Assembly (NCBI GenBank): GCA_000380705.1
Contig: AQYM01000024.1
Span: 9,089 to 14,343, forward strand
Reading direction: 5' to 3'
Source of the DNA: Crenarchaeota archaeon SCGC AAA471-B05
GTDB taxonomy: Archaea > Thermoproteota > Thermoprotei > Gearchaeales > Gearchaeaceae
Length of the DNA stretch: 5,255 nucleotides
Shown here in pieces: positions 4,791 to 5,255 of the stretch. The notes under the pieces are model-generated. The model made no database searches. It saw only the letters and a program-made list of their open reading frames with translations, and was not told the DNA's origin. Position 1 is the first letter of the stretch. The number at the start of each line of letters is the position of its first letter. A program made the translations under genes and the position numbers.

Positions 4791-5255
4791 AAAAGACAAA
4801 TTGATTTTATTACCTGGCGATAAAATATCTTCAATAGAAGAATATATAGCTGGAGAAGGAACTTTTGAAGAAAATGGTAATATTTATGCAGGTCTTGGCG
4901 GATTATTAAAGATTAATTATAAAGAAAGAAAAGTTGATGTACAAAATTTTAAAAAGAATAGATACGAATTAAAGAAAGGTTATAAAGTAATAGGGATCAT
5001 AAAAAATATAATAAGAAATATCGCTGAAGTTGAGATCATATATATAGAAGAAACAAACAGTCAAGTTAAATTAACCGCATATTTACCTTTAACTACTAGA
5101 AAAAATCAAGTTAATTCAGCATTAAAAATAGGAGATTATATAAGAGCCAAAGTAGTATCAGTTTCAGGTTTTCCAGTATTAACCATTAAAGGTAAAGAAA
5201 CAGGAATAATTTATTCAGAATGTAATAGATGCGGAAAAGAAATGTATTTAGCAAA
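4783..5255 (+). CDS. csl4: Archaeal exosome RNA-binding subunit Csl4 (3' partial)
   Basis: From the ATG at 4783 the frame is open to the window edge, giving 157 residues. It is cut within the C-terminal zinc ribbon, whose first knuckle CNRC (147-150) is visible. The N-terminal domain carries LPGD (10-13) followed by IEEYIAGEGTFEENGNIYA (18-36), the hallmark of Csl4. A central S1-type beta-barrel spans roughly residues 62-140. Csl4 forms the RNA-binding cap on the archaeal exosome together with Rrp4, above the Rrp41-Rrp42 hexamer, and recruits substrates for 3'-5' degradation or tailing. Full archaeal proteins are about 180-190 residues, so only a few dozen are missing. The ATG overlaps the METTL5-like stop (ATGAATGA), indicating one transcript and possible translational coupling. 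No SD site is evident; a TTG at 4801 is a less likely start. Confidence 0.95.
   Translation, partial: MNEKDKLILLPGDKISSIEEYIAGEGTFEENGNIYAGLGGLLKINYKERKVDVQNFKKNRYELKKGYKVIGIIKNIIRNIAEVEIIYIEETNSQVKLTAYLPLTTRKNQVNSALKIGDYIRAKVVSVSGFPVLTIKGKETGIIYSECNRCGKEMYLA

Noticed and set aside
1..5255. CRISPR array or long tandem repeats
   Set aside because: No regularly spaced direct repeats of about 24-37 bp were seen in any part of the window.

Overview
The window reads as a low-GC archaeal chromosome segment, most likely from a thermophilic member of the TACK group with crenarchaeal affinity. The evidence is an archaeal uL16/L10e ribosomal protein, an archaeal exosome subunit Csl4, an archaeal-type SPOUT methyltransferase of the TrmJ kind, a METTL5-type methyltransferase, a Cys-rich protein resembling TackOD1, and a tRNA with very GC-rich stems and no encoded CCA. 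Arg codons in the genes are almost all AGA/AGG. Several genes have TATA-like boxes about 27-30 nt before the start codon, as expected for leaderless archaeal transcripts. I cannot name a genus.

Layout. Positions 1-348 (+) hold the 3' end of a Ser/Asn/Ile-rich protein that is probably extracellular; its start lies outside the window. It converges on, and overlaps by 8 bp, a reverse-strand zinc-ribbon protein (341-1258). An AT-rich promoter block (about 1261-1302) separates that gene from tRNA-Arg(GCG) at 1303-1376. The stretch 1377-1725 has no established gene. It carries a hairpin resembling the right end of an IS200/IS605-family element and a locally GC-richer 39-codon ORF of unknown nature.

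Positions 1726-2822 (+) are a two-gene operon: an unrecognised 151-residue protein, then a HAD phosphatase overlapping it by 4 bp. The HAD gene converges with, and overlaps by 6 bp, the reverse-strand gene for uL16/L10e (2817-3323). A 45-bp divergent promoter region leads to a rightward cluster: TrmJ-like 2'-O-methyltransferase (3369-4094), METTL5-like methyltransferase (4179-4790), and csl4 (4783 to beyond the window end).

How the genes work together. The right half is an RNA-metabolism neighbourhood: a large-subunit ribosomal protein, a tRNA methyltransferase, a probable rRNA methyltransferase and an RNA exosome cap subunit. This fits a housekeeping translation/RNA-processing cluster. The left half is more accessory in character: an exported-protein fragment, a possible regulatory zinc protein, a tRNA gene and a possible mobile-element scar. 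I see no CRISPR array, no defence cassette and no clearly new system. The most open questions are the zinc protein with a degenerate nuclease-like tail, the orphan protein fused operonically to the HAD phosphatase, and the contents of 1377-1725.
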